A stretch of DNA of 64,000 nucleotides, from contig CM076280.1 of NCBI GenBank assembly GCA_038380795.1, positions 3,645,501-3,709,500 on the forward strand, in the 5' to 3' direction. This document shows, piece by piece, positions 24,801 to 36,800 of this stretch (the first letter of the stretch is position 1; each line of letters opens with the position of its first letter). Both the position numbers and the translations under genes were made by a program. Under the pieces are notes generated by a model. That model did not search any database, was not told where the DNA came from, and was given only the letters and a program-made list of their open reading frames with translations. Origin of the DNA: Pyrocephalus nanus (lineage: Eukaryota > Chordata > Aves > Passeriformes > Tyrannidae).

Positions 24801-27800
24801 TCTCAGGTGGGATAAGATCTCTGGATCATTTATTGCCCCCTAACCCCACTGTGAGATAAATGTAATGAAAGGAGTGTGTTCATGTGCACCACAGGGGTTT
24901 TTCATCCCCAAACCACACCGAAGAAATGAAGTGCTGTTCCCTCTAGCCTCGCTGTGAGAGGAATTCCCATCCTCCAGTGGGAATTCCAGCTGTTCTTCAG
25001 CCTTTTATGATCTGAACTCCTGCCTGGGCTCGGCTTTTGTGCCCCTGTTGGCTTTTATGGGTTGTCATATGCCAGAAGTGTTGCAGGAAGGGCATGGCTT
25101 GGCCATCATCATCTCTGCTGCTGCTCAAGCAGCTCCCCAGGCCATTGTGGTCCCACCAGCATCTCCTGTGCTGCTGCAGGTCCCTGTCTCTGTGCTCAGG
25201 ACACCCCTATCCCCTCTGTGCAAGGCCAGCAGGGCTGTTCTCTGCTGAGGGCCACTTAGAAATGGGGGTTGCTGTGCTTTGGCTCTGCAGGGGTGAGGCC
25301 TTGGTGTTGTGTGGGTGTCCAGGAGCACAGGGAGCTCTTCTGGGGCTTTGCAGTCTGAATGTGGCCCCTGGATGTGGAGCTTACAGGGATGGTTAGGATT
25401 TTGGGGGCACCAGGGAGCCCTGAACATCCCCCTGGGGAAATGGGGAGTTGCTGAGGCATCTCACAGGGACCTCCAAAATATAGGAAAAAATATAGGGACC
25501 TCCAAATAAAGAGCATCTCGTTCTGACCCCCTGCCATGGGCAGGGACACCTTCCAGTACCTTTAGGTACCTTTCCAGTAGCTGAAGGGGCTCCAGGAGAG
25601 CTGGAGAGGGGCTTTGGATAAAGACGTGAAGTGACAGGGCAAGGAAGAAGAGTTTTAAACCAAAAGAGGAAAGATTTAGATTGGATATTGGTAAGAAATT
25701 CTTCCCTGTGACAGAGATACTTTCCACTAGCCCAGGTTGCTCCAAGCCCTGTCCAACCTGGCCTTGGACACTTCCAGGGATCCAGGGGCAGCTACAACTC
25801 CTCTGGGCAACCTGTGCCAGGGCCTCCCCACCCTCACAGGGAGGAATTCCATCCCAGTATCCAATCTAAATCTCTCTTCTTTTAGTTTAAAACCATTCCC
25901 CCTTGTCCTGTCACTTCATGCCTTTGCCCAAAGTCCCTCTCTATCTTTCTTGTAGCCCATTTAGGCACTGGAAACCATTTATTTGCTCTGTTTTTTCTAT
26001 TTTACAATGTATTCACTTCCCACTCCTGCTGTGGATGCTGCAGATCCACAGGTATAACTGCCCTGATCTGCTGCTGGACACAGGATTTCCTGGGAATTTT
26101 TCCTTCTTTGAATCAGTCCAGCTTTGATTTTCAATCTTCCCATGGTGGAGCCTCTTCCAGGAGCTCGATGCTACAACATGCTGGAAAGAATAATCTATAA
26201 TTGTCTTTCTCTGATCCCGAGCTCGTGGATCATATTGAACCCTTGGCTGTGGATGGAAGAGGCTCCTATTCACAAAAATGTGCTTCCTCAGAGAAGACAC
26301 CGAGCTCTGAACTGGGTTTGACCCAGCCTGGCCTGGCTGAGAGCCAGGGCAGAATGTTACTCTGCTTGTCTGGGCTCCTGGAGACAGGGATGCTCCAAGC
26401 TGGGCCTTAAACCCATTTGCTATTTACTTGAGTTTTTGGCTTGTGGCATCAACTGGAAAGCCCTGCAGAAGTCCAGCATCACTGCACCAACACTGTTCTC
26501 TTGGTCAGTAAAACACTCTTGGTCTCCTCAGGCAAGAAACCAAGTTAATTCCACAGCAACTCCTTCCAAACCCATGGCATTCATTACATTATCTGTGGTT
26601 TCTTTATTAATGAGCCCCCTGTCAGTTGTTCTGTCATTTTGCTTGGGCTCAGATTGAGGGAAGAGCTCTGTAATTATTCAAGGCTTCCTGTTTCCCTTTT
26701 TCCCCCTCTTTTTTTTTGTTTTGTTTTGTTTTTATTTTCCTCTTTCATATTGGCACAACATAAAGCCTTTTCCCAGTCCCCTGGAGCTTCCCCAGCTTTC
26801 TGAGCCAAACTGAAAAACCAGAGCTCATGGTGGGGAGAGCTTGTGATTTGAATGCTTTTGGGATTGGATGGTGGGGACAGGATCGAGAAAACCTCCCTGC
26901 TTGTCACTTTCTGGAATGGAAAGTGGTTTGTTGTCATTTGGTTGTGTCATCTGGCTTTTCTGAACAGGGGGATTCTCCAGCTCTGTTGCTGGTTCAGTCA
27001 CTGCCACGTGGCAGAGGGTCCCAGAGGGGATTCACCAAGGCCTGGCTGGGCCAGAGACTCCTCCTGCCTTTATTTGCCTTGCTTTAACTTGATTTTCTGC
27101 AAATCACAGCCCCTGCATTGCTTAGCACGTGCCAATTCCTTTTTAATTCCGTTTTCTGGCTGCTTTCAATTTGGGCTCATCCTCCACTCCAAGTTCTGGG
27201 AGTTCAAACCCACATACCTTCAGCCTCAACTCTCACGCTTCTGGACAACTTCAGAGCTGTTCCCAATTTGTCCCTCTCAGCTGGTTCCTCTCTAAATTTG
27301 GCCTATTTGAAGGAGCAAGCCTGGATGGTATTGATTTTGGCTTTTAGTCCTGTTTACATAGAACCAATATAATTCAGCCTGTGCCTCAGAGACCAGTCAG
27401 TAACTTTTAGCTCAGAGTCCCCTTTCCCCTGAGCTTTCCCAGATGGGAGTTTCCAGTGGAGACCTTTCCCATGTCAGGCACCGAGGCTGAATTAAAAAAC
27501 TGGTGGCTGCAATGGGCAGGAATTCCAGGCTGTGCTAGTGGCAGCTGCCAGGGCTTGATCCAGCTTCCCACTGGCATCTCCTGGCTGGCACATCCTGTGG
27601 GTCTGTTCTGCATCAGCTTCATGGAATCTTAATGGTTTGGGTTGGAAGGGACCTGAAAGATCATCCAGTTCAACCCTCTGCCATGGGCAGGGACACCTTC
27701 CAGGTTGCTCCAACCTGGTCTTGGACACTTCCAGGGATGGGGCAGCGACAGCTTCTCTGGGCAACCTGTGCTCTCCTCACAGGGAGGAATTTCTTCCCAA

Positions 27801-30800
27801 TATCCCATCTAACCCTGCCCTCTGGCAGTGAGAAGCCATTCCCTCTTGTCCTGTCCCTCCAGGCCCTTGGAAACAGTGTCTCTCCATCTTTGTTGTTGTT
27901 CCTTCATGTCCTGGAAGGCCTCAATCAGGTCACCCCAAAGCTTCTCTTCTCCAGGCTGAACAATCCCAACTCTCCCAGCCTTTCCTCCCAGCAGAGCTGT
28001 TCCATCCCTCTGACCATCTTGGTGCCTCCTCTGGACTCTCTGCAGCAGCTCCCTGTCCTTGCTGTGCTGTTCTGGAGGCAGCTCTGCAGGGGGGTCTCAC
28101 CTGAGGGGGCAGAGGGGCAGAATCCCCCCATGCCCTGCTGCCCACACTGCTTTGGGTTCACCTGTTGAACACCTGAACACTTTAGGTCCTGCCCCTGGAG
28201 CATCAGCTGCCTGCAGGTCCCTTCTTTGGCTCCTCCTGCACCCTCTTGGGAAGGAGGAACGCGGTTCTCATAATTACCACCTGAACCTGTTTTAAGATGT
28301 CCAAAAGATGCAGTTGAGTTTTAGCCAGAGTGCTTTTTCTGCAGCCAATTGATTTCTTGCCTGAGAGGACTCTGTAAAATAAGCTACGGTTTTTTGTTGT
28401 TTGGGGTTTTTTTTAACACTCTCAGTTTAAAGAAAGAATTTAAAAGTGTTATTTCAGAGCCTGTGTGTTATAGCTCTTCACTGCCCACCACCAGCTCTCA
28501 GCCATCCTGTTAAACAGAAACAGGACCACGAACCAAGTTAGTTGAAGTTAATGACAAGGTGGCTCCTAACTGAGTTTGAAATCTGGCTGATGTGTTACAG
28601 TGAAGGGTTTACACTGAATCCATTGCTTCTGGTGTCTTTGGGAAGTGATTTAATCCAGGGTGCTGCTGGTCACGTGTGGCCATGCAGGGCCACATACAAT
28701 GGAATCATTAAGGTTGGAAAAGACCTCTGAGATCATTGAGCCCAACCATAAAGAGGCTACAAGTCTTCAATCAGATCCTATTCCAGCAATTTCCTGCTGT
28801 GCTGGGCACTGGTGAGGCCACACCACAAATCCTGGGGTCAGTTTTGGGCCCTTCACTACAAGAAGGACATGGAGGGGCTGGAGCGTGTGCAGGGAAGGGA
28901 ACGGAGCTGGGAAGGGGCTGGAGCAGCAGGAGGGGCTGAGGGAGCTGGGGGGGCTCAGCCTGGAGAAAAGGAGGCTCAGGGGGGACCTTCTGGCTCTGCA
29001 ACTCCCTGACAGGAGGGGGGAGCTGGGGGGGATCAGGCTCTGCTGCCACGGAATGAGGGACAGGACGAGAGGGAACAGCCTCCAGCTGTGCCAGGAGAGG
29101 GTCAGGTTGGACATCAGGAGGAATTTCTTGCTGGAAAAGATGGTCAGGCCCTGGCACAGCTGGCCAGGGAGGTGGTGGAGTTCCATCCCTGGAGGGATTT
29201 AAAAGCCATGTAGATGTGGCACGTGGAGACATGGTTTGCTGGTGGCCTTGGCAGTCCTGGATTAACACTTGAACTCAGTGATCTTGGAAATCTCCAACCT
29301 GAATTCTTTTGTGATCCTTGGATTCCGTGCTCCATGTCCAGCTGCCCATGCAGGAGGAGCAGTCCTGGCTGCTTCCCTGCTCTCACCACTTGAAGCCTGA
29401 TTTCCCTCCACCTTGAAGGCAGCAAAACCGCTGTGATTTAATTGGCAACATGTTCTAATTTGTTCCAAGCTCTGCAGGCTCGCTCATTTGGCATTAGCAT
29501 TTCTCTGGATGAAAACAGCTCCGTGGCAGCCTCTCCTCTCCAGGCTCTCTGCTCTCATGACTTTGTGCAGATTGCTTTCCTTAATCTCCTTGGAATTTTA
29601 CCTGGACACTGTTGGGAAACACAGTTTTTATCTCCCTTTGCTCTTCAGGGCTGTGAGGGTCATGAGCCCACCTAGAGAGTGAACTGTGGGTGTCCAAGGG
29701 AATATCTGAGAGCATCAGATGGGTGAAGGGAACTGGCTGGAGATCATAGGAATATGGAATGCTTTGGGTTGGAAGGGACCTGAGAGATCATCCAATTCCA
29801 GCCCCTGCCATGGGCAGGGACACCTTCCACCAGCCCAGGTTGCTCCAAGCCCCATCCAACCTGGCCTTGGACACTTCCAGGGATGGGGCAGCCACAGCTT
29901 CTCTGGGCAACCTGTGCCAGGGCCTGCCCACCCTCACAGGGAAGGATTTCTCCCAAATATCCCATCTAGCCCTGCCCTCTGGCAGTGGGAAGCCATTCCC
30001 CCTTGTCCTCTCACTTCAGGCCCCTGTAAATAGTCTCTCTCCATCTTTCTTAGTGGCTCTTTCAGGCACTGGAAGGCCACAATTGGGTCTCTCCAAAGCT
30101 TCTCTTCTCCAGGCTGAACAATCCCAACTCTCCCATCCTTTTCTCCCAGCAGAGCTGCTCCATCCCTCTGACCATCTTGGTGCCTCCTCTGGCCTCTCTC
30201 CAGCAGCTCCCTGTCCTTGCTGTGCTGTTCCCCAGGGCTGGGACAGCTCTGCAGGTGGGATCTCACCTGAGGGGGCAGAGGGGCAGAATCTCCCCCTGCC
30301 CTGCTGCCCATGCTGCTTTTGATGCTTTGGGGTTGTTCTTTTCCTTTTCTAAATCACCAACAAATTAAATGTAACAAACGAAGACAGGACCCTCCCCCCA
30401 AAAAAAATTTATCATAACAGAGAGCAAAGCACTTGAGCTGCTTGTGTAGGAGACTCTTCAAACTTGACTTTTGAAAATGGCAACATTAAAATGTTCACTT
30501 CTCCCTCTCCCTTTGGGATGGGGAAGGGTTTGGAAATCTCCAAGCTGATGGTGTGGCATCTGGCAGCAAAGTAAGAGCTTCAGCAGCTCCTGCTGCCTTT
30601 GCTCGTCCAGAGTGGGGCTTGGGCAGAGCCAGCTCCCATTCCCAGCAGTACCATTGGGTTCTGCCGGTGAAATTGTTGGGTTTTCTACTTGCTGCTCGTG
30701 CAAATCCACCTTGGCGCTCCCGAGCAAATTGTGCCTCTCGCGTCCATGGCGCGGAGCGGAATCGGAGCCGCGGGGAGCGGGTTCAATCAGCGGGAGACGG

Positions 30801-33800
30801 GAAGGACGGTGGGAATGATCTCCTTGCACCTCTCTGCTCCCCTTCTCGGCCCTGCGAGGCAAGTGTGGGCCTGCATCTCCCTCTAGTGACTCCTCGCAGC
30901 CTGTTCCTCATCAGCTCCGCGGCACCGGCCCCGAGAACCCCCGGCCAGGGCTGGGTCCCACCAGCTCCTCCCGGTGCCCTGTGGAGCTCAGCTGGAGCAC
31001 GGGACGAGCTCCGGGAGGGGGTGGTGGGCATGGAGGGGCTGATGGAAACGCTGCCAGCTGCTCCAGCAGAGCTGAAGGACCCTCACACCCACCCACCACC
31101 CAATCCGTGGACAATAAGTGTATGTGAGACACCTTTGCTGGTGTTGGGTGTAAAACCGGTGGGATTTTCAAGTGCAGAGTGAAAGGCTGAAGGGACAGAT
31201 TGATCCCTGGTGTCACTCTGTGGATTTGCTGCAGTTGTTTTAGCAGTTGCTCTCAAGCTTGGATTTTTGTCATTAGGAGACCTCAGAGCACCTTCCGGTG
31301 CCTAAAGGGGCTCCAAGAGAGCCAGAGAGGGACTTTGGATATGGGAATGGAGTTACAGGAGAAGGGGGAATGGGATCAAACTGAAAGAGAGAAGTTGTAG
31401 ATGGGATGTTGGGAAGGAATTCTTCCCTGGAGGGTGGGGAGGCCCTGGCACAGAGAAGCTGTGGCTGCCCCATGTCTGGAAGTGTTCCAGGACAGGTTGG
31501 AGCAACCTGGGCTAGGGGAAGGTGTCCCTGCCATGGCAAGGGTGGTTGGAACAAGATGATCTTTAAGTGCCTTTTACCCAAACTGTTCTGGGACTCTTCT
31601 CTGAGTGCCCCTCCTGCAGAGACAGTCAGGGTGGGGGGATCCCTGCGCTGGGGCTGTGAGAAGGAGGTCCATGTCGGTGTGGCCCAGGCTGACACTTGGC
31701 TCATGTCCCTTGTGGAGGGTGAGTTTGGGTTTGTAGGGGACTGAACTGCCCTGCCTGGTGAGGATGAGGTGCCCCAGAGCTCGGGGGGTCCTGCCTGGGG
31801 CTCACAAGCTGTGCCCTGTCTTGTCCCTCCCAGCGGTGTTTGTGCACGTGGGAAATTAAGGATTGTAGAGTCATTAAGGTTGGAAAGGACCTCCAGGATC
31901 ACTGAGTCCAACCTTTGACCAAACACCACCATGGCAACTGAAACCACAGCACTAAATTCCATTTGCAGGGATTTCTTGAACGCTCCCAGGGATGGTGACT
32001 CCATGTCCTGCTCCAAGTGTTGAGCAGGAAAGGGAGAAAAACAAGTGAAATCTCCCAACTTAATTTTTTTTCCCGTCTTCCTTTTCAGGATTCCAGACTC
32101 ACCAGTTCAGATTTGACCCTGGGGCCACCTTGGACGTGGGAGGACCCCCAGGAGACCCTCAACCTCCATCCTGATGGGAGAGCCCTGGCTTCACTCTCTG
32201 CTCACGAGATGCCATCAGCTGAGGAGGAGGAGGAGGAAGAGGAGGAGGAGGAGGAGGAGGAGGAGGAGGAGGAGGAGGAGGAGGGCAGCCTTTCTATTGA
32301 GGATGAAGGCTTTGAGCTGTTCAACTCCACCTATAACAAAATCACAGGCCTTGGCAGGCCAGGGCTGGGCAGGAGCAGCACGTGGGTCCACGGTCAAGGT
32401 TTGCTCCCTTTCTCCGGGGAGATTCCTGGGAACCCGATGGCTCTTTCATCCTTTATTATGGACATCTATCATTATTATTATTACATATTATGACCTGGCT
32501 TTTATCCACCCAGGAGCCTCCAGGAAGACATACAGAGCAGCCAAGAAGGATGGTGCCTCTGTCCCCCAGGAGGAGAACATCACCACGGAGAAGCTGATGG
32601 GGAACGCGGGCACCCGGCGGCGGCTCCCGCCCGGCAAACCCGGCCACGCCATCACCGACCTGGTGCCCCACACCTTCCCCAAGGTCCTGGCAGCACGTCA
32701 GGCAGCTGCTCCCCAGGGAAATGTGCCCAGAGGTGCCGTGAGGACAGCAGAGCATCGTCCCCTGGTAGCAGCCAGACCCGCTGTCCCGGGGCTTGGGGAC
32801 GGCGCTGCCCACGCAGGACACTCCATCCCGATGGTGGCACGTGAGCAGCAAGGACACGTGAAACCAGGACCCCCAGGGCTGCCAGGACCACCAGGGCTGC
32901 CAGTGAGTGGTGCTGGTGATGGCTGAGGGAGGGGAGGAGTGGCTGGTGGAGCATTTCTCCTTCCACAGTGGGTGCTGCAGTGCCAGCGGTGCCAGCAGCT
33001 CACTGGGAGAAGGTTTGTCCACCTTCTCTGGACAAAGGAGTCTTCTCCATGATGGGAAACCCCCTCTGGCCCTGGCAAAGGCTTTTTGATGTCCCTGAAG
33101 GGACTGTAGAGGAGATGATTCCCTTATTCCCTCTGCCCTAGAGGTGGTCTCAAGTCATTAAAATTAACCACACTGACGGTTTTCATTTCACCCTGGGCCT
33201 GCCCAAGGTCAAGCTGAGGGTCTCAGAAGGGGTCAGACCATCTCTTCCAGCCCCAGTTCCCACTGGCATCACTATCTTTTGCTTCTATATCACTGCAACA
33301 CCCAAAAATCGGTGCTGGTGTGAAGCAGAGGGTTGAATTTGACTTGAAATGAGTTTTGGTTATTTTTCACTTCATTCACCCATTGTAGAGGATGAAAAAG
33401 GGGAAACTAAAAAGAAAGAGGTAAACTTGGAATAGATAATTCTTTAGAAAAGTCCTGAGTCTTCGTTGAGAAGTAGCTGAAAAGTGTTTTATGTGTTTTC
33501 CCACGTTTGTTTCTTCTGCCAAAGTTATTCTGTAATTTGGTTACATTTGCTTCATAATTCCTCTAGAAAATTGTATTCTTGCCCCGTGTCACTGCCAGAG
33601 GGCATCTTTCCTCCCCCCAGGGCTGACACCCACATGGAATTTTCGTGGCTATCCTGGGGTTCAGGGGGGTCCTGCAGGGCAGGTCCCACCCATGGCTGGG
33701 TTTATGGCTGTGTTTGGGGGACCTGGCCCTAAATCCATCATCCATGAGCCAGGCTTCATGGGATAACGGTTCAATTTAGGATTGTAGCTTCCCCCACAAG

Positions 33801-36800
33801 ACACCTCCTTGCTGCTGCACCTCTTGCCTGCAAAAATAGAAGGAAAAGGCAAAAGGAACAGATGCTGAAGGATGAAAAAAATCTCAGGAGCGGAGGGAAC
33901 ATCACAACATTTGACAGCCCTGCTGTCAGCAGGCAGGAGGGACCCAGCCAGGACGGGAATTGCTTTTCTCTCTTGTAGAAAGCTTGGAGAGGTGTTTTTT
34001 TTCTCTCAATCCTGAGTATCCTGGGTGGAAACACATGTACCAGCAGCTCTACCCCGGCATTAGGAGTAAGGGAGAAAGATGGAGAGGGAGTTTTTACAAG
34101 GGCATGGAGTGAAAAGACAAGGGGGAATGGCTTCAAACTGCCAGAGAGTAGGTTTGGATGGGATATTGGGGAGAAATTCCTCCCTGTGAGGGTGGGGAGG
34201 CCCTGGCACAGGTGGCCCAGAGAAGCTGTCCTCCAAAACAGCCAGGACCTCCCACCTCACTGTTCGACCCAGACATGCTCTAATCAGCCCTGAACCAGCC
34301 ATTTCACTCCCTGCTTCCCTGGAATTGTGGCACTGGTCACCCAGTCCCTGTGGGGACCCCTCTTTGGGGTGACACAGCTCTTCTCCTTTGCCTCTCAGGG
34401 CTGTCCTGGCAGACGGGGACTGGTGGGGCCCAAAGGAGACAAGGTGAGTATCCAGAAAATTAGGGGAATATGGAGTATGGGGTTTAGGGTCCAGGACAAA
34501 TAGCATGGCTGGTTTGGGTTGGTTTGTTTTTCAGCAAGACAGCAGTGGGAGCTTCTGAAGCTGCAGGGGGATGGCCCTTCCTGTGTGTTTGGAAGAGGAA
34601 GGAGTTGGTTTTAGTGGGTATTTTAAGCCCAGGCTCAGGGCTGAGCTCAGGACGAGCTGCTGTGTTTCCTCTGAGCCTCTTAATGGCTCTGCAGAGGCAG
34701 CAGAGCCAGGAGATGGAGCAGCTGTAGCTCAGGTCACCTGGAGGAAGGATGAAAAGCCCAGCCCCGGGCTATATCCATGGAATCATCTCAGAGGGACATC
34801 TGTCCTGCCTTGGTGGGACCCAGGACTGCCCTTCCTCCTCCAGAAACCCACTGTGCAGCAGCCAAGTGGCACAACCTGATCTCCTGCTGCAATGGGGGAT
34901 GGTTGGGCATGGTCTGCATTGAGGATGGTGCCCCAAGGTCCCCATCACCTCTGCAGATCCCATCTTTCCCAAGCTGTAGAAGGGCAAGCTCGTTGCCCCA
35001 CACAATGCCTGTCAACAGCAGCTCCCGTGCTGGTGGTGTTTGGATGGGTCTGGGCACAGGAATGTTTGTACAAAGCTCATTTCTTTTGCTTTCCCTCTTT
35101 CCAGGGTTATTTAGATCTTAAGAGCTGGTTTGAACCCAGGAATGTGCCCCACTCTGAGCTGAGTCAGAACCTGTGCTGGCTGTTCAACCCCTGGCTGATT
35201 TTAAGGTGTTTTTAAGGTATCCCTTGTCTCCCTAGGGATACCCTGGAGCCGTGGGCAGGACGGGCCCCCCAGGTGACCCAGGCCCTGTGGGCATCCCTGG
35301 TGTGCCCACCATCGTCCTCTGGAGGAACTCCAGGGAGGACTGGCAGACCTTCACGGTGAGTTACAGCCCTGGTGGGCTCAGGGGGCTCCACTCACACCTC
35401 CCCATCAGCTCCCTCTGCTCTGCTGGGAGGAAGAGATACCACGGTTTGACATTCCTGGTGTGGTGGGTGGCAGGTGAGGGCAGTGCCAAGGAGGGAGGTG
35501 CAGCTCTGTGGACAGCTGTCCATGGGCTCAGCACATCCTCTGTTCCCAGCAGTGCTGTCCCTCTGTCCTTTGGGACTGACCAGGAAGCCTTGGCTCCCCG
35601 TGGTCCACACTCATCCATCCCCTCCCTGGGGTGGTTCATGCCCTACCTCTGCAAGACAGGGACCAAGGGACACCCAAGCCCTGCAGGAAGCAGCCTTTCT
35701 GCTCTGTGTTACAAATCACAGAGCACTTCTCCTGATTTCCACCGTCTCCCAGCTTCCTGCTCTGCTCCCCAGGGTTTGTGCCCGTCAAGCTCCTTGCTCA
35801 GAGGTTTCCTCAGCTGATCCCTGGGGAGCACAGGAGCAGGATGGGACCTGTGGGGAGGCAGCAGCGCCTCAGCCACTGCATGGCTGGATGCAGAACTCCA
35901 TGGGGTGACTCCTAAACTCACTGCAACATCCCAGTGTCATTTGGGATCCCCAGCTCCTGACACCACACTGGGATTAAGCTTAATTTCCAACTCCCCGTGG
36001 AGCCTGGCCTGATCCAGGCAGGGCAAGAGCTGAAGGCTGAAGGTTTCTAACTGCCTCAGGCACTTTTCCAGCCCGGGCTGGAGCTCCCTGGGGTGGGAAT
36101 GCTCTGTGTGTTGTGTGTCTGTTATGCCCCTCTGGTGGAACTGCAGCCTGGCAGAACAGTATCAGTGGCAGGAGGCAGAGCAATGGGCTGGTGAGAGCTC
36201 AGGCTCCATCTCCAGATCTCTGAACTCTTCTGTGACCTCGGGCAGGACTTCTGACTTCTCTACAGCTCATTCATTGCTGTCATTGCATCCTTTGCCCCGG
36301 GGAAAATGCCTGGAATTCCGGGGAGAGGGGCTGGGGGGGGTATCTCTGCTCTGCCAGCACAGCACACCCCGAGGCAGGAGGGGGATGGCTCTGTGCTGGT
36401 CTGGCTCTGAGCTGGGATTCACCCACCAGAAGTCCTTTGTGGTTTGTGTTTGGTTTGGATCAGAGGAGTTCAGGAGATCAGATTCCTCCTGGGAAGCACA
36501 GACAGCTGGGAGATGTTGATCCGGAGAACCTGCAGGTTGTCCTGCCCTCCTGCTGCTCCAGAGCAGCTGTGCCGGTGCCAAAACCCCACTGCGGGCTCAC
36601 AGAACACACAGGAACAGACAGGGATAGCGGGGAGAGGGCCGGAGGTACCGGCTGGAGGAATCCTGCCGTTCCGGAGAGCATCTCCACGCCGGGGTGATCT
36701 CTCCCTCCCTCCCTCCCTCCCTGCAGCATCAATCCCTGCTGGCAGGGCACGGTCACGGCTCTTTGCAGATCTGCTGCCGCTCAGTCAGAATTCCTTTCTT

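Larger units (their letters stand above)
22387..32088. other. 9.7-kb intron between E5 and E6
   Basis: Contains a TG microsatellite, an A-rich run, a group of GATA-like motifs near 24.6-24.9 kb and several CR1 fragments. Clade B genes carry alternative variable-region exons in this position; none could be recognised here. Confidence 0.6.

Noticed and set aside
32174..32397. Plus-strand frame with a long Arg run across the GAG array
   Set aside because: It is the wrong frame of E6. The Glu frame keeps phase with E5 and E7 and fits the acidic variable region.
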